A stretch of 64,000 nt of DNA, from positions 18,586 to 82,585 of the IMG/VR virus record IMGVR_UViG_3300025603_000009; one strand, given 5' to 3'. The notes beneath the pieces were generated by a model. The model saw only the letters and a list, made by a program, of their open reading frames with translations, ran no database searches and was not told the DNA's origin. The stretch's first letter is position 1; each line of letters begins with the position of its first letter. Both the position numbers and the translations under genes were made by a program. The stretch comes from a virus. Below, piece after piece: positions 20,122-30,533 of the stretch.

Positions 20122-20568
20122 CTATACTGGACAATCAAGAGGTTCGTAAATAGCTTCATCTTCATTAGGTGTAGTGTTTGTAAAACAAGTAACAATACCA
20201 CTATTTTCATACAAACTAGAAATATCTTCAGTTATTACAGCAGCAGGTAAATTATATGCAACATCCATGATAGGTTGTATATTAAATTTACAATTAGTAA
20301 AAAGACACTTTATTACATCATAACTTAAAATTGTATTTAATTCTACGTCCGAAGTAATATAACCATCTTTAACAGAACGATAGACATTTAATCCATACAT
20401 AACAGCAAGAAGTCTAATTAAAGCCCCTTTATTTATGCACGAACTTCCATTATATCCTTCATCAATATGGTGTTCTTTTAAATAATTTGCAACATCATTA
20501 CGAACAATAGAAAATAATTCAATCGCTTTGTTATCAATAGGTGTTAATAAACCGTAGTCAAAAAACAT
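20122..20568 (-). CDS. Unrecognised virion-module protein, 148 residues
   Basis: The ATG at 20568 is chosen over a TTG three codons upstream because it falls two bases after the preceding stop. The protein is mixed and mostly helical with five cysteines and an acidic C-terminus ending ...EPLDCPV. It follows the cysteine-rich 527-residue gene directly and is closed by a hairpin terminator, so the two are probably co-expressed. A role as a chaperone or partner of that protein is possible. I do not recognise a family. Confidence 0.55.
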   Translation of the reverse strand: MFFDYGLLTPIDNKAIELFSIVRNDVANYLKEHHIDEGYNGSSCINKGALIRLLAVMYGLNVYRSVKDGYITSDVELNTILSYDVIKCLFTNCKFNIQPIMDVAYNLPAAVITEDISSLYENSGIVTCFTNTTPNEDEAIYEPLDCPV

Positions 20569-20570
20569 AA

Positions 20571-22154
20571 TTAACAATCTTTACATGGGTCAGTACAACA
20601 ATAATTTTGTAATCCACTAATTATACAAGCTAAATCTAAAATTTTGTTTAGAGTTACTGAATCAATATTTTGAAGTGCTTGTGAAAATATTTCATTGTCG
20701 TGCATAGTTAACAGAAAATAACCAGCACCACTTATAGCTAATGAACCTATATCATACATAGAATCACAACCAGAACAACCATCAGAACAGCCACAATCTC
20801 CTTGACCTATTGTTATAGTTTTAGCTAAAAGACATTTTTGAAAATTACAATCTGCAACAAAATAATAATATTTAATAACTTCACCATTTGTCCATTTAAT
20901 ACGGTATACACCATCAGTTGGAGCAGTAAAAATAACAGTATCGTTAATATCATTAACAGTGTCAACAAGAACTTCAGCTATATTATTACTACTTAAATGT
21001 TGTTCTACTTTCCATGTTGCACCATCTAAAGCATAATTTGTAATATTAAATGTATTACATTCACTACGTGTAATATTAAAGTTAGGGCAGATAACAATTG
21101 TTTTTGATGTTTGACATTTCATCATTGTTTGACCACTAAGTTTAAAATAAATTTCAGCTAAAACAACTACAGTACCATATTCAGTAGGCTCATAATTAAA
21201 CAGTGTATTAGCATCATTCCAAGCCCCAGGAGTACACGCTATATCTTCCATATCTTGAACTAATAACACTTCTCCAAAAGGCGAATAGATAGTATATACT
21301 ACTTGAATAGCAGTAAACAAATATGCAGGAAGTGAAATACCTTCACCAGCATTAGTAATACGAACTTTCATTACTTTATCAAAATCCATAACCATACGGA
21401 TTTTTAAATTTTCTCCAACTATTGCCCCACAATTTTCACTACAATTTGCACAAATTGAAAGAATACTTAATTCAGGAACTTGTGTTTCTTCAGGTACAGC
21501 AATATCAAGAATACAAGGTGTAGTTACTAAAGCGTTATTATCTTGTACGCTAAATTCGTAATTAGACTCACCTTTATCACATATAAGAAATTGATCACCA
21601 TTTGTTTCAACAGCGTCAACATCAATTAATTTTTTATTCGCAGCTCCAGTAGAAGACGAGTTACAAATACGTAAATTATTTGTAAATGGTATACGGTATT
21701 TAACTACAGAAGCATACGCTTCAACAGAACTATTACCTTCAATATAAGGTGATTCAACTAATACAAGTTCAAATACAGGATGTTCTGCATGATTGTTAGC
21801 ATCTTTACCTAAGTCATAACCAGATATAGTAAATGTTTTTTCATAACTTACAACACCTAATTGTATCATTTCAATTTTAAATGTATGTTCATTTTGTAGT
21901 ACCCAATTAGGTAAAACAACCTGACAATAACCATTAACAAAACTGTGTACAAAAGCAGCAACAGTTGATATAGGGTCTGTTACAGCGGCAGTAGGAAAAG
22001 TGTCAGTATCGACATCATCATTATTATAGATGACAGTATTATTTAATGTCATTCTACAAAAAAGATCCTGTATTGATACAGCATTAATAGTGCCTCCGCA
22101 TAAATCGGAGGCACTATCTTCAGCTGTTCTTTTAATACTAATATTTAAAACCAT
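20571..22154 (-). CDS. Cysteine-rich beta-structured virion protein, head fibre/decoration candidate
   Basis: This is a 527-residue beta-rich protein with many cysteines, including a CGCSDGCSGC cluster at about residues 455-465 and a CCTDPCKDC tail, plus ICANCSENC near residue 235. There is no signal peptide, so it is cytoplasmic until assembly. The architecture of tandem immunoglobulin-like beta domains suggests a fibre or decoration protein, and the CxC clusters could bind metal or form cross-links after release. It lies between ring-type genes and the holin-like gene. The function is inferred from composition and position. Confidence 0.5.
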   Translation of the reverse strand: MVLNISIKRTAEDSASDLCGGTINAVSIQDLFCRMTLNNTVIYNNDDVDTDTFPTAAVTDPISTVAAFVHSFVNGYCQVVLPNWVLQNEHTFKIEMIQLGVVSYEKTFTISGYDLGKDANNHAEHPVFELVLVESPYIEGNSSVEAYASVVKYRIPFTNNLRICNSSSTGAANKKLIDVDAVETNGDQFLICDKGESNYEFSVQDNNALVTTPCILDIAVPEETQVPELSILSICANCSENCGAIVGENLKIRMVMDFDKVMKVRITNAGEGISLPAYLFTAIQVVYTIYSPFGEVLLVQDMEDIACTPGAWNDANTLFNYEPTEYGTVVVLAEIYFKLSGQTMMKCQTSKTIVICPNFNITRSECNTFNITNYALDGATWKVEQHLSSNNIAEVLVDTVNDINDTVIFTAPTDGVYRIKWTNGEVIKYYYFVADCNFQKCLLAKTITIGQGDCGCSDGCSGCDSMYDIGSLAISGAGYFLLTMHDNEIFSQALQNIDSVTLNKILDLACIISGLQNYCCTDPCKDC

Positions 22155-22163
22155 GACGGTAGA

Positions 22164-23156
22164 TTATGCAGCAGTTTCACTACCAGATTCCGGCTGTGCA
22201 GCAGAATCAGTTGCGAAAACAACAGCCATTAATGATTCAAAATTGGCTTGCGAAATAGTTGAAGCACCATTTGGCATAGCTACAACATATTCATTAAGAG
22301 CACCTGGTTGGTTATTAATACCATTAAAATTAACAGTATTCCAACGAATCATATACAAATCATAAGTTCCAGTTAAACTTAAATTAGTCTCACGACTAAA
22401 ATAAAATTCAGCTAGATGTGTACGATTTCCTTGACCAAATTCAGGATTTGCGTAATTAATAAAATCTTTTACTTGTGCAACAGTACCAACACCAACAGTT
22501 CCTGCAACAGAGTTGCCTGCACCATCTTTAACAATATCTGCACTTTCAAGAATACCACCAAATCCAACATCAAAAGCAACACCTACGGCATTACCTGTAA
22601 ATGAAATACCATCAGCAGCTACAACAGCCGCAGTTACAGTAATGTCAATGAGTGCATTAATCTTTGCTACCAAAGCAGCAAGAATAACAGCAGCATCATC
22701 GCCAGTTTTTACAGTGTAACTTGCGTTCCATTTACGTCTACCACCTTGACCAGGAGATAAAAGACCCGTACTACGATCAATAACTCTAATATATGCTTCA
22801 TCACCTGCTACAAGAGTAGGTAAATTTAATGAAGGTGTTCCTGTACCATCGTCACCAAGAAAATCTACTTGAGCAAGCCCAGCAACATAAGTCTTAGCAT
22901 TATAATTAGCACCAATACGTACAATTGGATCAGAAAGAGAGGCACCACCACCAGGTTTACCTACAGCAAACTGAATCGCTTTTACGTCATTAAGACTTGT
23001 AGAGGGTGTTTCCAACGCTGGAACAACCACACCTTTATCATTAATGATAGCTAATGCACCAGGTGCTAAAAGATCAATTTCATTAATACCTGAAATTACA
23101 CCTCCACCTGTTTTAGCTAAATACGCCACATTGTTTAAAACGTGAATTTTGTTCAT
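22164..23156 (-). CDS. Abundant virion protein, auxiliary capsid/tail candidate
   Basis: This 330-residue protein is rich in Gly, Ala, Val and Asp, with low Lys and few Cys: a composition typical of high-copy virion shell or tube proteins. Its coding sequence is visibly more GC-rich than its neighbours, as the capsid gene also is, which fits strong expression. The N-terminus (MNKIHVLNNVAYLA) has no signal. It lies three genes after the major capsid gene. It could be an auxiliary capsid protein or a head fibre; the choice cannot be made from sequence alone. Confidence 0.5.
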   Translation of the reverse strand: MNKIHVLNNVAYLAKTGGGVISGINEIDLLAPGALAIINDKGVVVPALETPSTSLNDVKAIQFAVGKPGGGASLSDPIVRIGANYNAKTYVAGLAQVDFLGDDGTGTPSLNLPTLVAGDEAYIRVIDRSTGLLSPGQGGRRKWNASYTVKTGDDAAVILAALVAKINALIDITVTAAVVAADGISFTGNAVGVAFDVGFGGILESADIVKDGAGNSVAGTVGVGTVAQVKDFINYANPEFGQGNRTHLAEFYFSRETNLSLTGTYDLYMIRWNTVNFNGINNQPGALNEYVVAMPNGASTISQANFESLMAVVFATDSAAQPESGSETAA

Positions 23157-23176
23157 AATAAAATAATTTTATACTG

Positions 23177-24259
23177 TTAAGAGTTAAATACATTTTCTTG
23201 AACAAACGCTTCATAACCACTACCTTTTTTTAAAGCAATGATTTTTTGAGCGACATTTTCAACTATCTTTCTAGATACATTTGTAGATAACTCAGGGTTC
23301 AAACCTAAAGATAACGAAATAGGCATCGGTTTCCTAATATAATCTATCGTAGCTTCTCTAACTACGAAATCAGGTGTGTGATGAACACTAAGTTGATTAA
23401 TATTTAAATTAGACACGGGTGAAGACCAAATTGTTTTTGTAAGACTAAATTTAAGTGTACCTCTTATATCATTTATTTCAGTTAATCTATTAAGAGATTC
23501 TAATTTTTTTTCAGTAATAGTATCTTTATATTGAGACAATATAAGCGATCTACTAGCTGTAGTAACTATTTCTTGATCATCACCAGTACCAGAAGTAGCA
23601 CTAAATGAACCTTGATCGGGACCAATTATAATAAAAGTATTAGGATAATGTGTACCCCTCCAATATTCCCAATGCGCTTCATAACCATCTAATAAATTTA
23701 TATCGTTAAGAATTAAATCTATTAATACAAATTTTTGTTTATTATCTCCAAAGCCTCCACTTAAATTAGTATAATTATCAATTGAAAATAAAATATCTTG
23801 TGATTCACCTTGTGGAGTATATGCGAGGGTATAACCATCAAATTTAGCAACATTATCTTCAAACACTAAAGAAGAATAATGTAGTTCAACATTATTTCTA
23901 TTAGTGGCAACGTTTAATGTACTACCACATTTATACTGAAGATCACTAGATATATCTTCTAACAAGTGTAAATAATTAGAGGGTAGCTGACCAGCCACCC
24001 TCTTATCATTTATATAGTATAAACTAATTGGATAATCTAATACGTACAAAGTCTGTAAATCATCTAATCTTTTTTGAGAACTATCTATAGTAGTTTTATC
24101 AGGCGTATTAGCAGGTGCAAGACGTTGACGAATAAAATCTAATTGACCTTGTGTAAAAAACCAATCTTTTTCTTCAGGTCTTATATTACCTACAGATTTA
24201 GACATTACCTCTTGAATTTTAAGGTCTAAATCAACGTGCATTTCAAAAACAGTATACAT
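23177..24259 (-). CDS. Probable ring/connector protein (crAss conserved)
   Basis: This is a 360-residue protein. The N-terminal segment (FEMHVDLDLKIQEV...IRPEEKDWFFTQGQLDFI) is a helical pattern shared by crAss-like ring/connector proteins, in which a long helix precedes an EE.D..L..A-type motif. The remainder is beta-rich with a helical C-terminus. It lies two genes after the major capsid protein, between the 367-residue protein and the GC-rich virion protein. No enzyme motif is seen. The call rests on position and the N-terminal pattern. Confidence 0.5.
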   Translation of the reverse strand: MYTVFEMHVDLDLKIQEVMSKSVGNIRPEEKDWFFTQGQLDFIRQRLAPANTPDKTTIDSSQKRLDDLQTLYVLDYPISLYYINDKRVAGQLPSNYLHLLEDISSDLQYKCGSTLNVATNRNNVELHYSSLVFEDNVAKFDGYTLAYTPQGESQDILFSIDNYTNLSGGFGDNKQKFVLIDLILNDINLLDGYEAHWEYWRGTHYPNTFIIIGPDQGSFSATSGTGDDQEIVTTASRSLILSQYKDTITEKKLESLNRLTEINDIRGTLKFSLTKTIWSSPVSNLNINQLSVHHTPDFVVREATIDYIRKPMPISLSLGLNPELSTNVSRKIVENVAQKIIALKKGSGYEAFVQENVFNS

Positions 24260-24269
24260 AGTATTTTAA

Positions 24270-25373
24270 TTACTCAGGATTAAAAGATTTTTTAGCAGTT
24301 TTATTAGAGTGTTTAGTAGTATCAGTGCCGTCAAAAATTATTTCTTTAACAACGGGTAAATCATTAACTACATCCTCTTTTATTTTATCAAGTACTTCAT
24401 TACCTGTAGTAGATTTAACCTTTACTGCTTTAATATTTCCATCATCTGTTAAAGATAATTGTGCAGGAACTGTAGGTGGATTACTAGATAATTCATCATT
24501 AAGTTTTAATCTAGTTAAAACAATAGATATAATTGGATCGTCTGCTTGTGTTTTAAACTTAGCAATTAACTCAGCAATAGAAGTTGATATAGTTTCAGTA
24601 CCATACTGTATAATTTCAGTATTCGGAACTTGAGTAATAATTTTAGCGTCTACAGCATTTTGAATTGCAGCTTTATAAATCAAATCTTTGTCATTAGCAA
24701 TAATAACAAAGTTTTTTGATTTTGTAATAGCTAAATCTTGACACAAAACAGTTAGATTTTCTTCTAATACATTCTTATATTTAGCATTATCAGGTGCAAG
24801 TAATCGCATACCGATAACAATATTTCTAAGCATTTTATTATCATTTGCTATTTCAAGATACTTTGCCATCGCCTGTGAACGGAGTTCAGTAATCTTTCTA
24901 GCGGCAGCATTTTTGGCGTCAATAGAATCCATATAAAAACGAATTTTTTCAGACTTGTGCTGTTCTTGTGGTGTGTTAGCTACACGACCATACACTAAAC
25001 AATATCTCCAAAGTACATAATCTGCAATATTTAAAGGTTTGCCAAATTCATGCTTATTTTCTTCATTTGCACTTTCTCCTAGAGAAGCATTTTTAGTGTC
25101 TGTATAACTGAACCCAGTTTCAAGAAGTAATCCTTCAACTGGTACAATTTTACCAATATTTGCCCAATAATCAGAAACAGCTTTTTCCCACCTATCACTA
25201 GAAGGGCGTGTATCAATTATCTTTACAAGATATTTATTCTCTTCTTCGTATGTAAGAGGACGTGTTTTTGTAAAAGATGCACCTATTTTTTGAACAGGTT
25301 CAATATGTTCTTGTCCAGGAAGAAAAGAACGACGACGTAAAAGTATATTAACTTTTTTAGACTTATTAATCAT
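24270..25373 (-). CDS. Conserved structural-module protein, 367 residues
   Basis: The protein is charged and mainly helical with a basic N-terminus (NKSKKVNILLRRR) and a Lys-rich C-terminus. It contains no cysteine-rich or membrane segments. It is the first gene after the capsid terminator, so its expression depends on read-through or an unseen promoter. In crAss-like phages one or two proteins of this size follow the capsid gene and belong to the head or neck. I cannot name it more precisely. Confidence 0.5.
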   Translation of the reverse strand: MINKSKKVNILLRRRSFLPGQEHIEPVQKIGASFTKTRPLTYEEENKYLVKIIDTRPSSDRWEKAVSDYWANIGKIVPVEGLLLETGFSYTDTKNASLGESANEENKHEFGKPLNIADYVLWRYCLVYGRVANTPQEQHKSEKIRFYMDSIDAKNAAARKITELRSQAMAKYLEIANDNKMLRNIVIGMRLLAPDNAKYKNVLEENLTVLCQDLAITKSKNFVIIANDKDLIYKAAIQNAVDAKIITQVPNTEIIQYGTETISTSIAELIAKFKTQADDPIISIVLTRLKLNDELSSNPPTVPAQLSLTDDGNIKAVKVKSTTGNEVLDKIKEDVVNDLPVVKEIIFDGTDTTKHSNKTAKKSFNPE

Positions 25374-25390
25374 TGTCTTTATATTAAAAG

Positions 25391-25422
25391 TAAAAAATAG
25401 AGGCGTATTTCTACGCCTCTAT
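25391..25422 (-). terminator. Strong hairpin terminator after the capsid gene
   Basis: On the minus strand an 11-bp perfect stem ATAGAGGCGTA/TACGCCTCTAT closed by a GAAA tetraloop is followed by TTTTTT. It lies 22 bases after the major capsid stop codon. The layout would allow capsid mRNA to accumulate above the downstream tail genes. Confidence 0.8.
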
Positions 25423-25443
25423 AATGAATAATTAAACTATAAA

Positions 25444-26916
25444 TTAGAATGTTTCAATGTCACACTCTAAGTTGAAACAGTGAGTTGCACGATTAATGCA
25501 AATACCCTTAGAACTTAAAAAGTGTACACTTGACATATCTTGATCGGTTGCTATGTTATTAACAGCATTACCACCAAAATCATATGGCGTATCAGCCATA
25601 CCGTGAAGAACACCAGTCTTCATTGAACGTCCACGTTCTGTAGCCATTTGAACATTACGAACACCGTCGTAATTACTCATATCTAAGAACACCATACGAT
25701 AAGACTCAAGAGGCTTACCCGATTCAGGGTGTAAATTAGATTTTTGAGCACGTCCACCTTGATCAAAAAGAGGAATTTTCTTAACAGTAATGGTATGACC
25801 ATCTACGTGACGGTACGTACTAAAGTAAGCACCATACACCATATCATAGCCTTGTCCTGTAACAAACTTATCACCGACATTAGACTGCTTAACCATTTCA
25901 AATCCACTACCATCTTCTTTAATAGCACGATCAAATTCTTCAGCACCACCTTCTCCAGTAAACAAAACAACATTCATTTGACCTGTATCAGTCGCTCCGT
26001 ACATAACGTCTGTAACAGTATTTTTCAGCTTACGTAAAGTAAGACGAGAATATGTATCGTTATTAGGAATTTGATCTAGTACACCTGCACCAATTGGAAT
26101 AGGCTTACCAGTCTTTTTATCTCTTTGCGGAATAGTACCATCTGCAAGTCTGTTATAACGAGAATACCAATAATGTTCTTCACACGCTTGTTTCCAGTTT
26201 AACATATGTTGCCACCGTTCAAAATCAATCCACTTACTAGTCTTTTTACCGTTAATATTAAATTCAACAGTTACATACTTGTTGTTAATATTACCAGCAA
26301 TACCATAAGACTTACGTAGAATTGATATTTGGTTCTTCATTTTTCCAGGAGTAACTACATTACTCTCATTTCCAAACGATAGAGATTGTGCTACAGGAGC
26401 ACCACCAACCATACCCCAAGTATTCCCAGAAGCAAGTTCAGAAGGATTACAATAAGCACTAGCATCACCATTGGCAAGAATCAGTGTGTATTGCCACCCA
26501 CCAGGAACTTGTTCACGATTACGAATAAGTGCTTGAGTATTTTCAGGAGACTCAATCATATGTTGATCACGAAGCCAATTTGTCTTAAACACAACAAAAA
26601 ATTCTGTGTGATTAAGTCCAGGTTTATCACTAGCACCATATGAATTAGAAACTACAATATCTGTAGTTTTAAGACGGTTAAAAGTATCCCATTCGTACTC
26701 AATATCATTAAGTTCAACGGGTTTTATACCACCTTTTTGACCTTCTGTTAGGAAAGACAATGGAAATCTTTTATCTTCACGACCTGCAAGGTGTGTGATT
26801 ACAGGATTTATCTTATCGGGCTTTGTTAACAATGCACGTGTAAGTGTATCCTGATCTGTAAAAGACGAACCATCATAACCATCGCTATAAAGGACACGAG
26901 CTGTATTACTAGACAT
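25444..26916 (-). CDS. Major capsid protein
   Basis: This is a 490-residue protein, the usual size of crAss-like HK97-fold capsid proteins. It follows a scaffold-like gene and the portal, and a strong terminator ends it. The codons are richer in G/C-ending forms than in surrounding hypothetical genes, consistent with high expression. The N-terminal region (DGYDGSSFTDQDTLTRALLTKPDKINPVITHLAG) and later GGxP and FxxFF-like beta segments fit the family. It would form the icosahedral shell. Identification is by size, order and pattern; no alignment was run. Confidence 0.75.
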   Translation of the reverse strand: MSSNTARVLYSDGYDGSSFTDQDTLTRALLTKPDKINPVITHLAGREDKRFPLSFLTEGQKGGIKPVELNDIEYEWDTFNRLKTTDIVVSNSYGASDKPGLNHTEFFVVFKTNWLRDQHMIESPENTQALIRNREQVPGGWQYTLILANGDASAYCNPSELASGNTWGMVGGAPVAQSLSFGNESNVVTPGKMKNQISILRKSYGIAGNINNKYVTVEFNINGKKTSKWIDFERWQHMLNWKQACEEHYWYSRYNRLADGTIPQRDKKTGKPIPIGAGVLDQIPNNDTYSRLTLRKLKNTVTDVMYGATDTGQMNVVLFTGEGGAEEFDRAIKEDGSGFEMVKQSNVGDKFVTGQGYDMVYGAYFSTYRHVDGHTITVKKIPLFDQGGRAQKSNLHPESGKPLESYRMVFLDMSNYDGVRNVQMATERGRSMKTGVLHGMADTPYDFGGNAVNNIATDQDMSSVHFLSSKGICINRATHCFNLECDIETF

Positions 26917-26943
26917 TTTTTAAGTTTTAAAATTAATATTCAA

Positions 26944-28176
26944 TTATAAAAATTTGCCAAGATCGACATCATCTAGGCTTAACAAGCCTTCAGGATTTTG
27001 ACGTGATTGACTTTGAGTAGAAGTAGATTTACTTAGAAGTTCTCTAAGAGATTTTACTTTTTCTTTTTGAGCTAAATCTTTTGCTAAATCTGCAACACTC
27101 AATTTTTTAAACAATAGATAATCCATCATAATAGCATCTTCATCACTAAGATTTTGATAGTCAAGTCTAGCTTGACTATTACCGTTAGCATCAACAGAAG
27201 AAGCACGATACTTATGAAACGTATCAGCAGTAGTTTTATCTAATTTTATAGTACCCGCAGTAGTAACAATTTGACCACTTTTAACTTTAGCTTCTTGAGC
27301 TAACCAGTAATCTTTAATTTGTTTTGTTTCTGCTTGTTGACTTAATGCAATCTGACTTTCTTGAGCAGCCATCTTTTGTGCATCTATACCAACTAATTCT
27401 TTTTTAGCATTTGTAGCTTCAATAAAGGAATCTTTAGTTTCTACAATATTTGTAGCTACTGTACTAGCAAGTTCTTTAGGAATACCTCTAGCAACTAAAG
27501 AATCAACAATAATAGATTTATGTTGAGCAGTATCTTCTTTTGCAATATTTACACTATTCCAATCTTTACTTCCTGATAAATCTTCAAGTTTTCCACCTGT
27601 AGCAAGTGTAGTATAAATTCTACGAAATTGCGGATGTGAATCTAAAAGAGAATCTATACCACTTTGTCTTTGTGATATAGAATAATCTGATAAGTAATCT
27701 TTTACACTAGTGTATTTTTTAGGTGCATTATTTTCATCTAAAGGACTAAAACCAAGATTGCTGCTAAGAGCTTTAAGTGTTTTATCAAGACCAGTACTAT
27801 CGCTAGTATCAACATCCTTACCAAACTCTTTTTCCAGTGTGTCAATGTCTGCCAAAACAGTACCATTTGCATCAACAGCGTTTCCTTTATCATCAAATTT
27901 AATAGCTTTGTATTTCTTTAAAATACTATCACGAAATTTATCTTCTGCAGATTTATTATCGTCACTATCATCATCGTTGTTACTGTCACCATCATCGTTA
28001 GACGCTGTATATTCAGTACCATCAATGTTTACGCGTTGACCTTCTACATTTTTATATGTACCATCATCGTTTTTACTAACACCTTCACCAAGTGAAGAAT
28101 CATCTTCATTACCTGTATCAAGTGTATCTATAAGACCGTCAAGGTCTAAACCATCCAAATCTATTTCTTCTGACAT
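26944..28176 (-). CDS. Scaffold-like acidic protein upstream of the capsid gene
   Basis: The protein has 410 residues with the ATG at 28176; an in-frame TTG two codons upstream is less likely. It is very acidic at the N-terminus (DLDGLDLDGLIDTLD) with an Asp/Asn/Ser-rich stretch at about residues 60-75, then long helices rich in Lys, Glu, Gln and Ala, and a short hydrophobic C-terminus (LSLDDVDLGKFL). Scaffolding proteins of tailed phages have this helical, acidic make-up and sit just before the capsid gene. A candidate promoter lies immediately upstream. Confidence 0.6.
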   Translation of the reverse strand: MSEEIDLDGLDLDGLIDTLDTGNEDDSSLGEGVSKNDDGTYKNVEGQRVNIDGTEYTASNDDGDSNNDDDSDDNKSAEDKFRDSILKKYKAIKFDDKGNAVDANGTVLADIDTLEKEFGKDVDTSDSTGLDKTLKALSSNLGFSPLDENNAPKKYTSVKDYLSDYSISQRQSGIDSLLDSHPQFRRIYTTLATGGKLEDLSGSKDWNSVNIAKEDTAQHKSIIVDSLVARGIPKELASTVATNIVETKDSFIEATNAKKELVGIDAQKMAAQESQIALSQQAETKQIKDYWLAQEAKVKSGQIVTTAGTIKLDKTTADTFHKYRASSVDANGNSQARLDYQNLSDEDAIMMDYLLFKKLSVADLAKDLAQKEKVKSLRELLSKSTSTQSQSRQNPEGLLSLDDVDLGKFL

Positions 28177-28179
28177 AAT

Positions 28180-28210
28180 CAAATATATTACTTTATGTTT
28201 TTATATGAAA
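28180..28210 (-). promoter_or_regulatory. Candidate host-type promoter for scaffold and capsid genes
   Basis: On the minus strand TTTC, 19 nt, TATATTTG matches the Bacteroidota pattern TTTG/TAnnTTTG with one mismatch in the upstream box. The downstream box ends only 3 bases before the scaffold ATG, so any transcript would be nearly leaderless. The short element could occur by chance in AT-rich DNA. Confidence 0.3.
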
Positions 28211-28247
28211 CTTATAGTGTATTAAACTCCTAGTATATAAATCATGC

Positions 28248-30533
28248 TTACTTATTAGTAGCCTGATTAGCTTTATTTCTTTCAATTGCCATTTTATCAT
28301 TATGTTGTTGACGTTTAAAGGCTAATTCTTCATCTTTTGTAGCATTTTCATTTGCAATACCATCGTTATCTGCATCATTATCTGCGCCTTGTAAGGAACG
28401 AATATTTGCAACTTCAATTGCTTCTCTGTATTGACTATCAGCAACATATTGACTAGTTTCAGATTGTTTATCAATTTTATATTTATCGCTTTCAGATTTA
28501 ATTTTTGCTGTATTTTCGTCCATTTTCTTAAGACTCATATTATACTGACGCTCAATTTTATCTGCTTTATCAACAATAACTTTTATTTTAGCAAAATTAT
28601 CTTCATCAATTAATTCAACTAATGTATTAGCTTTTAACCCATTTTGTAATAGTGGGTGTAATGCTGCTTTCAGCATCTCAATTTTTTCTTTTTCTTTTTT
28701 ACTTACTTTATGAAATACATCATAATTATTTAAAGCATATACTTCAGGTTCAATATTTAAATAAACAGTATCTTGTAAGCTATTAACATATTTAGCTTTT
28801 TTACCATCTATCCAAGCAACACGAGAAGCATCTATTAAACCGGTTTTATCTTCTTCTTGAAATACAGTAAATTTACGAGATAATTCAGCAGTAATCATAC
28901 CACTACGATGAAGAGCTTCTTGAGTAACAGCTTTACCATCTGAAGCTTTAGCTTCACCTAAACGTTGACGATTAAATCCTACAGTATCCCACCACTCATT
29001 TTTAATGTACTCTAATAGCTTAGTAATATCGGCTATATATTGACCTGTACTTAAATCAACGTCTTTTATAGCTTGTATAATTTGTTGAAATCTATCATGT
29101 GTTTCATCCCACCATAGCATACGAGTTGAATCAGCAGTATATAACCACTTATCATAACTCCAACCTTTAGGTTTAAGTCCTTTAGGCATTAACAATAGCT
29201 TACCTTTATTAGCAGCCATCATTAACTCTAAACGATAATGATAAATATTAAACAATACTTGAAACGGTAAACCCATTTTACCGTATGACACAATTTCAGA
29301 TGAATATGTACTTTCAACAATACCTGAATAAGGCAATCTACATTTACTTGTATTATTAATATCTTGACGCTGTAAAGGAATAAGTTTCCAACAATTAGGA
29401 CGTTTTACTTTACCTTTATCTGTTTCTTCTTGAACGTCACTACCTATACCAGGATATATATTTTCATCTAAACGATAACCTTCAGCAACTGCATTAATAT
29501 ATTCTGTATCAAGTTTAATATCACCTCTTGTTTTATCTAATTTATATGTTTCATCAACTTCTTTTTCACTTTCTTCACCTAACGCTGTAGTATAAGTTAA
29601 AATTTTAATCTTTTTTTGAGTTTTCCAAACAATATGAAACTCATAAATATAACTATCAAAAGATAAAGGATCTTGAGCCGTACTTATAAAAGTACCTGTT
29701 AAATCTCCAGGAATAACACTTTCATACTTTTTATTAAGTGCCTCTAAATCTTTAGTACTTAAATGTTTTCTATGTTTGTCTATAGCTTCACTAAAAGTTA
29801 ATCTTTTTCTACGTACAGCAACATCTTTAAGTTCAACTGAACGTGTATTAGGGTCACCCGCAACCCACAATTCATCGGGTCTAACATATTCATAATGTAC
29901 ATCGTTAAAGCGTACATCTTTATATGAATAACAACGTCCTGTAATTATATAATCTTTCCAGCACTCTTGATGTTTATCATTTATACGGTTCGCATAAATT
30001 AAATACTCCAAAGCATTTTGACCTTGAATTGTAGCACTATCTTTAAAAGATTTTTTACGTTCATCCATAACTTGCGCTATAGGTGGAAGTTCTTCTTTTT
30101 CAGAACCTGTATCTATACCCAGTTCTTTTAATGTATTAGCAACACGAAGTTGAATTTCATTACGTAAGGTACTTGATAGAAATGTTAAATATTCATTTTC
30201 TGTTTCAGGATTGGTACTAATTACATTAGCACTACTAGGTTCAAATATCTTTTCTCCTGTCATTGCATCAATAACAGGTTTTAAAATATTTATACTTCGC
30301 ATTTTTGCAGGTAAATTTCTAGGTACATTTTCCTCACTGTTATAAGGATTTGTCACATACTTGTACATATCAGCATCAATCTCCCCTTCATACGCTCTAT
30401 AAATATCCGTTATTTGTGACAACGAATAATTAGAAAGTCCAGATTGTTCAACATAATAATCTATATTAGCTTTGCCCCATTCAAAACTTTTTTCTTTAAA
30501 CGGAACAGCTTGTTTTGGAAGTGTACTACCCAT
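28248..30533 (-). CDS. Portal protein
   Basis: The protein has 761 residues, the size expected for crAss-like portal proteins, and lies directly after the large terminase with a TAATG overlap. It has an N-terminal helical region, a central mixed region, and a long helical C-terminus rich in Lys, Asp and Glu that ends in a charged tail (QQHNDKMAIERNKANQATNK). The portal forms the dodecameric channel at one capsid vertex, docks the terminase during packaging and later binds the ring proteins. Assigned by order, length and helical pattern. Confidence 0.7.
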   Translation of the reverse strand: MGSTLPKQAVPFKEKSFEWGKANIDYYVEQSGLSNYSLSQITDIYRAYEGEIDADMYKYVTNPYNSEENVPRNLPAKMRSINILKPVIDAMTGEKIFEPSSANVISTNPETENEYLTFLSSTLRNEIQLRVANTLKELGIDTGSEKEELPPIAQVMDERKKSFKDSATIQGQNALEYLIYANRINDKHQECWKDYIITGRCYSYKDVRFNDVHYEYVRPDELWVAGDPNTRSVELKDVAVRRKRLTFSEAIDKHRKHLSTKDLEALNKKYESVIPGDLTGTFISTAQDPLSFDSYIYEFHIVWKTQKKIKILTYTTALGEESEKEVDETYKLDKTRGDIKLDTEYINAVAEGYRLDENIYPGIGSDVQEETDKGKVKRPNCWKLIPLQRQDINNTSKCRLPYSGIVESTYSSEIVSYGKMGLPFQVLFNIYHYRLELMMAANKGKLLLMPKGLKPKGWSYDKWLYTADSTRMLWWDETHDRFQQIIQAIKDVDLSTGQYIADITKLLEYIKNEWWDTVGFNRQRLGEAKASDGKAVTQEALHRSGMITAELSRKFTVFQEEDKTGLIDASRVAWIDGKKAKYVNSLQDTVYLNIEPEVYALNNYDVFHKVSKKEKEKIEMLKAALHPLLQNGLKANTLVELIDEDNFAKIKVIVDKADKIERQYNMSLKKMDENTAKIKSESDKYKIDKQSETSQYVADSQYREAIEVANIRSLQGADNDADNDGIANENATKDEELAFKRQQHNDKMAIERNKANQATNK

